Shown one piece after another: positions 1 through 5,900 of a stretch of DNA of 5,968 bases; the first letter of the stretch is position 1, and the number at the start of each line of letters is the position of its first letter. The notes beneath the pieces are model-generated. The model saw nothing but the letters and a program-made list of their open reading frames with translations, searched no databases and had not been told where the DNA came from. Source of the stretch: UBA791 sp963602355 (GTDB lineage: Bacteria; Cyanobacteriota; Vampirovibrionia; Gastranaerophilales; Gastranaerophilaceae); the NCBI GenBank assembly GCA_963602355.1, contig CAVCIU010000072.1, positions 1 through 5,968 of the forward strand. Direction: 5' to 3'. The position numbers and the translations under genes were made by a program.

Positions 1-767
1 ATACTGTCAACTTTTCCTTTGAATACTCTGTTTGGATAAGTATCAATTTTAATAGAAACTTCTTGACCTTTTTGCATATTGGTAAGTTGAGTTTCTTTGA
101 AGTTAGCAACAATCCAAATATTTGGAGAAACAATTGCAGTAAGTGCTTGACCTACTTGAACATAGTTACCCATTTCAACACTTCTTGATGAGATGTTACC
201 GTCTTGTGGTGCATAAATTTTTGTATAAGATAAGTTCAATCTTGCTTGAGCTAATTGAGCTTCAAGTTTTTCGATATTTGCTTTTGAAATATCGTAATGT
301 GTTTTTGCACTTTCGTATTCTTGTTTAGTACATAAACCGTCAACGATTAAGTTTGAATATCTGTCATAATCTTTTTGTGTAAATTCGTGTTTAGCTTTCG
401 CTTCAGCTACTGCTGCAGAAAGTTCATCAACCTTGTTTTGATAATCTCTTGAATCTATTTCAACAAGCAATTGACCTTTTTTAACGTAATCATTATCGTT
501 AAAGTTTAATTTAACAACTTGTCCTGCAACTTTTGGTGCTACTGAAACTAAATTGCCTTCAATGAAAGCATCGTCTGTGCTTTGGTAACTTAGTGAATGT
601 ATAAATGAGAATATACCTAATGAAACTAAAGCTATCATTATTAAAGCAGGAATAATAATTCTTTTTCTAGTATATTTTTGAATAAATTTCTTTCTGTGTC
701 TTTTTATTCTAGCTTGTAATCTTAATTTTGCTTCTTGTTCAAATATATCTTTTGGTCTTTTTGTCAT
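1..767 (-). CDS. HlyD/EmrA-family membrane fusion protein of a multidrug efflux pump (C-terminus beyond left edge)
   Basis: Periplasmic adaptor that would join an inner-membrane drug exporter to an outer-membrane channel. The first 255 codons are visible from an ATG at 767; the reading frame stays open to the edge. Residues 1-36 are very basic and cytoplasmic, and residues about 37-57 form one membrane anchor. Next comes the motif TDDAFIEGNLVSVAPKVAG (64-82), typical of EmrA-type adaptors, then the first half of the biotinyl-lipoyl domain (to about 106, with VKKGQLLVEID). An alpha-helical hairpin rich in Ala, Glu and Lys follows (about 108-180), and then the second lipoyl half (YTKIYAPQDGNISS, 181-194) and the start of the beta-barrel domain. 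It follows the MarR gene by 27 bases on the same strand, so the two probably form one operon, as in emrRAB. An AAAGGA ribosome site lies 8 bases before the ATG. Family assignment is secure. EmrA rather than another HlyD subgroup is likely but unproven, because the partner transporter is outside the window. Confidence 0.92.
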   Translation of the reverse strand, partial: MTKRPKDIFEQEAKLRLQARIKRHRKKFIQKYTRKRIIIPALIMIALVSLGIFSFIHSLSYQSTDDAFIEGNLVSVAPKVAGQVVKLNFNDNDYVKKGQLLVEIDSRDYQNKVDELSAAVAEAKAKHEFTQKDYDRYSNLIVDGLCTKQEYESAKTHYDISKANIEKLEAQLAQARLNLSYTKIYAPQDGNISSRSVEMGNYVQVGQALTAIVSPNIWIVANFKETQLTNMQKGQEVSIKIDTYPNRVFKGKVDS

Positions 768-794
768 CTTCCTTGTCCTTTTTATTTTATTTTT

Positions 795-1235
795 CTAATT
801 CTTCAAATTATCACAAATTTTATTTAAAACTTTTATGCAAGTATACATTTCATCTTGAGAAATTCCGTCAAGGTATTTATCACGAGAGGCTTGAATTGTA
901 GGAGTAATTTTATCTCTAACCTCTTTACCTTTTTGAGTAATTTTTATTTGATTAACTTGTTTTTTATTTTCTGTCGCTTGAATTTTTTCTATCAAACCTT
1001 TTTCTTCTAAGACAGATAAAATACGAGTCATATTAGATTTATCTTTATGCAATTCTTCGCACAATTTGTTTTGATACAATAATGTTTCTTCTGATAACAT
1101 ACTAAGAACGATATATTGTTCAGGTGTAATTTCATAGTTTTCTTTAGCAAAAATATCAAGCATGTAAACTTTAACTGCACGACCTGATTGAACTAGAGAA
1201 TCACCTAGATATTTTGTAAAAACCTCTTTTAACAA
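795..1235 (-). CDS. MarR-family transcriptional repressor, probable regulator of the adjoining efflux genes
   Basis: A 146-residue protein of normal MarR length that should act as a DNA-binding dimer. Helix 1 and the dimer region cover about residues 1-35. The winged helix-turn-helix spans about 39-105: TPEQYIVLSML, then NKLCEELHKDKSNMTRIL with the recognition helix near 66-80, then the wing ending in QIKITQKGKEV. The wing has ENKKQVNQ where many relatives carry a D-x-R motif, so DNA contacts there may differ. Cysteines at 59, 133 and 141 are present, but nothing shows redox sensing. The start is TTG at 1235, supported by AAAGGGAAG five bases upstream; the next in-frame ATG (residue 25) would remove helix 1. 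The gene comes first in a leftward operon with an EmrA-like adaptor and is divergent to a TolC-like gene. This context, plus twin palindromes in the shared promoter region, suggests autorepression and control of both transcription units. The inducing ligand cannot be read from the sequence. Confidence 0.93.
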   Translation of the reverse strand: MLKEVFTKYLGDSLVQSGRAVKVYMLDIFAKENYEITPEQYIVLSMLSEETLLYQNKLCEELHKDKSNMTRILSVLEEKGLIEKIQATENKKQVNQIKITQKGKEVRDKITPTIQASRDKYLDGISQDEMYTCIKVLNKICDNLKN

Positions 1236-1260
1236 TTTTACTTCCCTTTGTCTTAATTAT

Positions 1261-1274
1261 GTTATTATGATAAC
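1261..1274. promoter_or_regulatory. Putative MarR operator, copy 1 (marR side)
   Basis: GTTATTATGATAAC is an imperfect palindrome with arms GTTAT/ATAAC around a 4-base centre. With the preceding T it is an exact 15-base copy of the site at 1356-1370, 96 bases away. It covers the predicted -10 box of the leftward marR promoter, a position suited to autorepression. Binding by the MarR protein is inferred from location, symmetry and duplication. Confidence 0.7.
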
Positions 1275-1295
1275 TCAATAAAAATTATTTTACAA
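1267..1295 (-). promoter_or_regulatory. Predicted sigma70-type promoter of the marR-emrA-like operon
   Basis: Read on the minus strand, TTGTAA (1290-1295) and TATCAT (1267-1272) are separated by 17 bases. The -10 box lies within operator copy 1. The expected start near 1260 would leave a leader of about 25 nt with the AAAGGGAAG ribosome site before the TTG codon. This is a consensus match only. Confidence 0.5.
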
Positions 1296-1337
1296 TAGGT
1301 TTAAAAATATTTCTAATATATCAAGGTTTTTAAATGG

Positions 1338-1367
1338 TTGATTTTATATTTTTTGTGTTATTATGAT
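1338..1367 (+). promoter_or_regulatory. Predicted promoter of the TolC-like gene
   Basis: TTGATT (1338-1343) and TATGAT (1362-1367) are 18 bases apart, and the -10 lies inside operator copy 2. The transcript would start near 1374, leaving only about 10 nt before the ATG, which is unusually short and would cut into the Shine-Dalgarno. An alternative -10, TATATT (1345-1350), would give a more normal leader but has no good -35. The exact start is uncertain. Confidence 0.4.
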
Positions 1368-1370
1368 AAC
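1357..1370. promoter_or_regulatory. Putative MarR operator, copy 2 (channel-gene side)
   Basis: Second exact copy of GTTATTATGATAAC, again preceded by T, ending 13 bases before the channel-gene start codon. It overlaps the predicted -10 box and sits just before the Shine-Dalgarno AAGGAG (1373-1378), so a bound repressor would block transcription initiation of the TolC-like gene. Confidence 0.7.
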
Positions 1371-1383
1371 ATAAGGAGAAGGT

Positions 1384-2745
1384 ATGAAAAAATTATTATA
1401 TTTATTTATTATATTTTTAAGCTTTGGCTTTTTTAATATTTCATCAGCAAAAGTTGACCCTACTAATTATAAATATGGTTATGTAAATATGCCATTCTGG
1501 GAAAACTTTAATGATTATAATTTAATGGCAGGATTAAATACTGTTTACAAAAACAATAACGACTTAAGAGCAACATCATTAAAAGTTAGCGAAGCTCAAA
1601 AACTTGTTAAAATGTCTTTGGCAAACGAATTACCACATATCGGTTTTAACGGTTATATCAATCAAGTTTTTAAATCTTCTGACGAAGTATTTGGCGATAT
1701 TACAATCCCAGATTACACAGAAACAAGATTTTTATTACCTTTAACAATGAATTACGAAATTGATATTTGGGGTAAAAATCACCTTAGAACAAAATCTCAA
1801 AAGAAAAGATTAGAAATGATGAAGCAAGATGAAAAATCTGTTTACGTCGGACTAACTTCAGCTTTTGCAAGCGATTATTATAACTTAATTAAAATTGATG
1901 AATTGATAAGACTTCAAAACGAATTAATTAATACTCAAAAACAAGTTGTAAAAGCTATGGAAAAGAAATTTGATGCAGGTACAGCAACAATTCATCAAGT
2001 TATTGCAGAAAGAAAAGCTCTAACATATTTAATTGAAGAACTTCACAACTTGCAAGAGAAACAAGATGTTGTTCAAAATCAAATGAGTGTTCTACTTGCA
2101 GATAAAAATTTTGACAAAATCAACAGAACAAATTTCAAAGATATAAATGCTAAAATAGTTATTCCTAAAAAAATCGCAACAGAAACAGTAATGACTCGTC
2201 CAGATTGTGTTAAATCTGAAATGAACATTGAAAGAGTTGGTCTTGATGTTAGAGTTGCAAAAAGAGAACTTTTACCAAGATTTGATATCGTAGGAAATAT
2301 CGGTTTCAATGCGTATAGCTTATCAAGCGCAAATACCTTCTTAGCAAATCTTGCTGTTGCACCAACATGGGATTTGTTTATGGGTGGTCAAAAAATTCAA
2401 ATGCTAAAATACCACAAAGATGAATACAAAATTGCCATTGAACACTATGACAAGACAATTTTGAAATCAATTCAAGAAACAAACGATACAATTTACACAT
2501 TAAAATCAACAAATAAAAAATATTCAATTGCAAAAGAAAGAACCGCTTTGAGCAACAAAGAATATACATTAATGCAAAAGAAAGCTGAACTTGGAACTGC
2601 AGATAAATTAAGAGTTCTACTTCAAAAAGAAGCTGATATCCTAGCTCAAAAACAAGAAGCTTCATTAAAAATAAATGAAATAATCGCAATGATTAATCTA
2701 TATCAAGCACTAGGCGGAATAAATATATTCACAGAAAACTTATAA
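1384..2745 (+). CDS. TolC/OMF-family outer-membrane efflux channel
   Basis: Outer-membrane factor that would form the trimeric exit duct of a tripartite efflux pump. The 453-residue length is normal for the family. Residues 1-22 are a Sec signal peptide (MKKLL, a hydrophobic core, then ISSA before Lys23). There is no lipobox cysteine, so it is not a lipid-anchored NodT/OprM type. Two OEP repeats follow. The first has the N-terminal pattern around 38-62 (FWENFNDYNLMAGLNTVYKNNNDL), NELPHIGFNGY (81-91), YEIDIWGKN (124-132) and FDAGTATIHQVIAER (196-210). The second has RPD (272-274), the family signature AKRELLPRFD (292-301), a GGQ turn (334-336) and the closing LYQALGG (439-445). AAGGAG lies five bases before the ATG. 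The gene is transcribed away from the MarR/EmrA-like operon, and a hairpin terminator follows 22 bases after the stop, so it seems to be monocistronic. The pairing with the neighbouring adaptor is inferred from position. Confidence 0.93.
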   Translation: MKKLLYLFIIFLSFGFFNISSAKVDPTNYKYGYVNMPFWENFNDYNLMAGLNTVYKNNNDLRATSLKVSEAQKLVKMSLANELPHIGFNGYINQVFKSSDEVFGDITIPDYTETRFLLPLTMNYEIDIWGKNHLRTKSQKKRLEMMKQDEKSVYVGLTSAFASDYYNLIKIDELIRLQNELINTQKQVVKAMEKKFDAGTATIHQVIAERKALTYLIEELHNLQEKQDVVQNQMSVLLADKNFDKINRTNFKDINAKIVIPKKIATETVMTRPDCVKSEMNIERVGLDVRVAKRELLPRFDIVGNIGFNAYSLSSANTFLANLAVAPTWDLFMGGQKIQMLKYHKDEYKIAIEHYDKTILKSIQETNDTIYTLKSTNKKYSIAKERTALSNKEYTLMQKKAELGTADKLRVLLQKEADILAQKQEASLKINEIIAMINLYQALGGINIFTENL

Positions 2746-2767
2746 TATAAACTCCAGATGAAACAAA

Positions 2768-2800
2768 AAAAAAGAACTTGTTTTAAACAAGTTCTTTTTT
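2768..2800. terminator. Bidirectional intrinsic terminator between the TolC-like and HEAT-repeat genes
   Basis: The arms AAAGAACTTGTTT (2771-2783) and AAACAAGTTCTTT (2785-2797) are perfectly complementary around a single T; in practice the inner A-T pairs open to form a loop. The stem is extended by A-runs on the left and T-runs on the right, which provide a U-tract for transcripts from either side. It lies 22 bases after the channel-gene stop and 25 bases past the stop of the convergent HEAT-repeat gene, so it serves both. Confidence 0.88.
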
Positions 2801-2825
2801 ATTTATTTGGTATTTTTAATAACGA

Positions 2826-3686
2826 TTAAAATGTTGTAGCAACTGGTTTCTTTTGAGGAGTAGCACCTGGAATTTGTTGCCAGTTAGCTGCCATAATTTT
2901 TTTGAATGATTTTAAAGCAGTATCTTCTAATTCACCTAATTCATCAGCTTCCATAATTAATTCTCTTAATGGTAATAATGAACGTTGGTCTCTAAGTACA
3001 CCTAAAGCTGCAGCTGCACCAGCTCTAACTAATTCATTTTCGTTACGATCTTTCATAACTTCGATTAATGCAGGAACTGCTTTTGTATCATTTAATTTAC
3101 CTAATGAAGTTACTGCGTAAATTCTTACGTTAACCCATTCATCGTGTAACATATTGATAACTTTGTCTACAGCTTTTTTGTTACCAATTTCGCCTAATGC
3201 TCTAGTAGCATCGCAACGTACGTTAACTTTTTCGTGATCTAAAGATTTGATTAAAGCATCTGTTGCAACATCACCAATTTCGATTAAAGCATCTGTTACT
3301 GTGATACAAACTTGTGGATTTTCATCGTTTAAAGCTTCAACTAAAGGTTCAACCACAATTTCACCGCCTAAACGACCTAATGCTCTAGCTGCGCGAACTC
3401 TTACATCTACGTTTCTGTCTTCACGTAATGATTCGATTAAGTGAACTGTTGCTTTTGAGTCCCCTAATTCGCCTAATGCTCTAGCTGCGTATAAACGTAC
3501 TGAACCATTTTTATCATTTTTCAAAACATCAATTAAAGGTTCAACTGCTTTTGAATCGCCCATTTCGCCTAAGATACGAGCTGCGTTATAACGAACCTTT
3601 TCTGAATTGCTTGTTTGTAAATCATTAATTAATTCTTCAAATGTTTTTTTAACTTGTTTTTTCTTGCTGTTTACGCTAATTGTCAT
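2826..3686 (-). CDS. HEAT-repeat protein, E-Z/PBS-lyase type
   Basis: A 286-residue protein without signal peptide or membrane segment, so probably cytoplasmic. After a Lys-rich N-terminus it is built from about eight helical-hairpin units of 30-33 residues, starting near 16, 51, 83, 115, 145, 176, 207 and 240. The recurring pattern is VR..AARALGELGDSKAVEPLI, clearest in the first three units. Unit 4 (QVCITVTDALIEIGD) has lost the usual Arg and the AARALG core, and unit 8 is a degenerate cap. The tail (269-286) is short and Pro/Lys-containing. Such proteins act as curved interaction scaffolds; the E-Z subtype includes the cyanobacterial phycobilin lyases CpcE/F and NblB. Nothing here shows phycobilin chemistry, so a scaffold or regulatory role is more likely, with partner unknown. 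AGGGG lies nine bases before the ATG at 3686. The gene stands alone, convergent with the channel gene and preceded by a 343-base gap. Confidence 0.92.
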   Translation of the reverse strand: MTISVNSKKKQVKKTFEELINDLQTSNSEKVRYNAARILGEMGDSKAVEPLIDVLKNDKNGSVRLYAARALGELGDSKATVHLIESLREDRNVDVRVRAARALGRLGGEIVVEPLVEALNDENPQVCITVTDALIEIGDVATDALIKSLDHEKVNVRCDATRALGEIGNKKAVDKVINMLHDEWVNVRIYAVTSLGKLNDTKAVPALIEVMKDRNENELVRAGAAAALGVLRDQRSLLPLRELIMEADELGELEDTALKSFKKIMAANWQQIPGATPQKKPVATTF

Positions 3687-4029
3687 TTATTTTAACCCCT
3701 ATTTACTACCAAATAAATTTGTAATCGTTTTCCCTTACCTCTATATAAAAAAATTTGCTCATAAAAAATTGACTTTTTTGAATAAATTTGTTTACATTTT
3801 TGTAACATTTGTTAAAAGTACACTTAAAAATTGCGCAGTTATTGAGTTCTACGATAACACACATATTTTTAAAGGGTAAGTTCAACACTTATACGTACAT
3901 AATAGCATTTTTTTCAAGCCTTGTCTTTACTCCAAAGACATTATTTTATAAAAAAATATGATTGTTTTTTAAAACATTTGCACATTCAATTATTATTAAA
4001 TCACATGCCAGCCATTTTATTACTGATTG
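3687..4029. other. Gene-free, very AT-rich gap between the kinase and HEAT-repeat genes
   Basis: No convincing gene is seen. Small open frames in both directions lack ribosome sites and are low-complexity (a Phe/Lys/Asn/Cys-rich 60-codon frame on the minus strand, for example). Small inverted repeats are present: TGTCTTT/AAAGACA with a 5-base loop (3922-3940); TTACA/TGTAA (3792-3805); TGTTTT/AAAACA (3963-3976), which on the minus strand is followed, after six bases, by a run of seven T and could be a weak kinase terminator; and TAAGT/ACTTA (3877-3891). A candidate minus-strand promoter lies at 3899-3927. A plus-strand TTGACT...TACATT pair (3769-3798, 18-base spacer) is also present, but no gene follows it. 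Confidence 0.6.
3899..3927 (-). promoter_or_regulatory. Candidate extended -10 promoter upstream of the HEAT-repeat gene
   Basis: On the minus strand, TGCTATTAT forms an extended -10 (TATTAT at 3899-3904, TG at 3906-3907), with AAGACA (3922-3927) 17 bases upstream. The -35 overlaps one arm of the TGTCTTT/AAAGACA inverted repeat. A start near 3892 would give the HEAT gene a leader of about 205 nt. AT-rich sequence yields chance matches, so confidence is low. Confidence 0.35.
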
Positions 4030-5736
4030 TTAAGCATGTTCTACAGGGATAGTAATAATGAATTCTGTACCTACATTTTCTTCGCTTAAAACCTTAATTG
4101 TACCGTTATGTTTAGCAATAATTTTTGAGCTAATCGCAAGCCCTAAGCCTGTTCCGACACCAACAGATTTTGTCGTAAACCCTGCATCAAAGATTTTATT
4201 TAAGTTTTCTTTTTTAATACCTTTTCCGTTATCTTTTATTTTTACAACAAGATTATTTTCATCAATTTCTGTTGAAATTGTAATCGTACCTTTGTTTTCA
4301 ATTGCTTGGCAAGCATTCATTAATATATTCATAAATACTTGATTTAGCATGTTTGGATAACATTTAATCATTGGTAATTCTGAATAATTTTTAATAATTT
4401 CTGCTTTATTTTTTGTTTCGTGATAAATAATTTCCAATGTTAAATCTAATTCTTTATTAATATCAGCCTCTTGAAGTTGTTCTTCATCAAGACGTACAAA
4501 TTTTTTCAAAGACACAACGATATTACTTATTCTATCAATGGCAACTTTATCAATTCTTGTTGTTTCTGCAAAAAGTTCAGCTAAATCTTTGTCTTCAATT
4601 TGTTTAACAAGTTTTGAAATAATACCGTTATTTGATTTGATAGAACCTAGAGGAGTATTAATTTCGTGAGCTACACCTGCAACCAATTGACCTAGAGATG
4701 CCATTTTCTCCGAATGGATAAGTTGTAATTGTGTTTCTTGAAGTTCCTTCAAAGTATTTTGAAGTTCATTTTTTTGTTCATTAATTTGTCTAAACAAAGA
4801 TGCTTGAATAATTGCGTTACCAAGTTGCGCAGAAATACTTTCCAAAATATTTATCTCTGCTGATAAATCCTTCTTCTGTCTACTCAAAAGAACAATAATA
4901 CCTAATAGATTATCCAAATGATAAACAGGCATAATAATTCTCACAACAGAAGCTTTAAAAGGTTCTGCAGAATTAAATTCTTTCAAACAATGAGAAGAGA
5001 TTGTTTCTTTATTCTTAATTTTTAAATACGTATTTTTATCATAATCAATTTTTGTACCAACAAATGCTTCTTGTTTTTTAGGATAAATTTCTGTTACTTC
5101 AAACTCATTTTCATCAAGATATTCTGCATAGTAAGCCTTAAACGCATTAAACATTGATGATAATTCGCCAAGTGCAGAAGTCAAAATTTTTGAAATATCG
5201 ATTGATTCTCTGATAAGGTTTGAAATTTTATTAATCAAAATCATTTTCAAAGCTTGAGTCTGATTATCTTGATTTGTTTTCAAAAGATTTTGATAATCAG
5301 TATTAATCTCTTTTAACTTAGTCATCAATTTAGAGTTTTCATCTTTATACTTATCAACCTTTAATTCGTCAGTAATATCTTTAAAAATTAAAACAGAATA
5401 TCTAGCACGTTTAAAAGCAGAAATATTATAATATTTCATTTCAGTACTTCTGTAACTAACAATCGCAGTATAAGATTCTTTTGAAATCAATGCTTGAGAG
5501 ATTGGAGAATAAGTTGAAATATCGTCAGCAGAAATTGCACAAACGTCAACGTAAAAGTTTATTTTGTGAGAAAACTTTTGCAACGTGTTGAAATCGCTAA
5601 AGTTTTTTTCAAAACCCTTGTTTTTATAAACCACATTTTTGTTGTTATCAATAACAATAATCGGTTCTTTAAAGCTGTTAAAAATTTCAAACTTTTTCAT
5701 GTATATTATTATACTACATGTATTATATATAAACAT
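4030..5736 (-). CDS. Cytosolic PAS-GAF sensor histidine kinase
   Basis: Autophosphorylating sensor kinase of a two-component pathway, 568 residues from the ATG at 5736. A PAS-like domain lies near 16-125 (FKEPIIVIDNNKNVVYKNKGF, ending FKDITDE), a coiled coil near 126-165, a GAF-like domain near 170-310, and a second coiled coil near 312-343. The HisKA domain carries the H-box SEKMASLGQLVAGVAHEINTPLG with His357 as the phosphorylation site. The HATPase_c domain has the N-box (NQVFMNILMNACQAI, 465-479), DNGKGI (502-507), FDAGFTTK (516-523) and GTGLGL (528-533), so catalysis looks intact. No membrane segment or signal peptide is seen, so the signal is probably intracellular or a bound ligand. 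A start at residue 13 (ATG at 5700, MKKFEIF) is the natural beginning of the PAS domain, but only the 5736 ATG has a ribosome site (AGGA, seven bases upstream). No response regulator is adjacent, so the partner is unknown. Confidence 0.93.
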   Translation of the reverse strand: MFIYNTCSIIIYMKKFEIFNSFKEPIIVIDNNKNVVYKNKGFEKNFSDFNTLQKFSHKINFYVDVCAISADDISTYSPISQALISKESYTAIVSYRSTEMKYYNISAFKRARYSVLIFKDITDELKVDKYKDENSKLMTKLKEINTDYQNLLKTNQDNQTQALKMILINKISNLIRESIDISKILTSALGELSSMFNAFKAYYAEYLDENEFEVTEIYPKKQEAFVGTKIDYDKNTYLKIKNKETISSHCLKEFNSAEPFKASVVRIIMPVYHLDNLLGIIVLLSRQKKDLSAEINILESISAQLGNAIIQASLFRQINEQKNELQNTLKELQETQLQLIHSEKMASLGQLVAGVAHEINTPLGSIKSNNGIISKLVKQIEDKDLAELFAETTRIDKVAIDRISNIVVSLKKFVRLDEEQLQEADINKELDLTLEIIYHETKNKAEIIKNYSELPMIKCYPNMLNQVFMNILMNACQAIENKGTITISTEIDENNLVVKIKDNGKGIKKENLNKIFDAGFTTKSVGVGTGLGLAISSKIIAKHNGTIKVLSEENVGTEFIITIPVEHA

Positions 5737-5771
5737 GTAAAAATCCTGTTAGTTACTTTAAAAATACATGT
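5716..5771. repeat. Three ACATGT hexamers at the divergent kinase promoter region
   Basis: ACATGT, itself a palindrome, occurs at 5716-5721, 5733-5738 and 5766-5771, with spacings of 17 and 33 bases. CATGTA at 5698-5703 also forms an inverted pair with TACATG at 5715-5720. The cluster straddles the two possible kinase start codons and could be a regulator-binding array. In sequence this AT-rich it could also be chance. Confidence 0.3.
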
Positions 5772-5827
5772 GCAATAGTTTGTAAATTATTAATAAAAAA
5801 AGTTTACGTTATGAAATATTTTGTTCT

Positions 5828-5856
5828 TTGACAAAAAATTTATGCTAAATTATTAG
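5828..5856 (+). promoter_or_regulatory. Predicted sigma70-type promoter of the rightmost gene
   Basis: A consensus -35, TTGACA (5828-5833), is followed after 17 bases by TATTAG (5851-5856). The expected start near 5863 gives a leader of about 38 nt ending in the AGGAGA ribosome site (5891-5896). Confidence 0.5.
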
Positions 5857-5900
5857 TATAGAAATTAGAAATTTATTTTTAGATTTTATTAGGAGAATAC

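Noticed and set aside
143..328. A 61-codon plus-strand frame within the adaptor gene
   Set aside because: It is antisense to the adaptor reading frame, whose conserved EmrA-type motifs show which strand is coding.
2079..2689. Minus-strand frames inside the TolC-like gene
   Set aside because: They are shadows of the conserved OEP coding frame, with no family similarity visible and no ribosome sites noted.
3607..3879. A 90-codon plus-strand frame overlapping the start of the HEAT gene
   Set aside because: It is antisense to a clear coding region, hydrophobic from AT-rich sequence, and lacks a ribosome site.
3706..3888. A 60-codon minus-strand frame (GTG start) between the candidate promoter and the HEAT gene
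   Set aside because: No Shine-Dalgarno, low-complexity Lys/Asn/Phe/Cys-rich product typical of translated AT-rich spacer, and it runs up to the HEAT ribosome site. A leaderless GTG start close to the predicted transcription start is possible but unsupported.
3922..3940. TGTCTTT/AAAGACA hairpin as terminator of the kinase gene
   Set aside because: In the kinase direction the stem is followed by AGGCTTGAAAAAAATG, which has no T-run, so it does not fit an intrinsic terminator. An operator is more plausible.
5642..5657. TTGTTATCAATAACAA palindrome resembling the MarR operator arms
   Set aside because: It lies in the kinase coding region at the conserved PAS segment IVIDNN, its centre is 2 rather than 4 bases, and the codons explain it.
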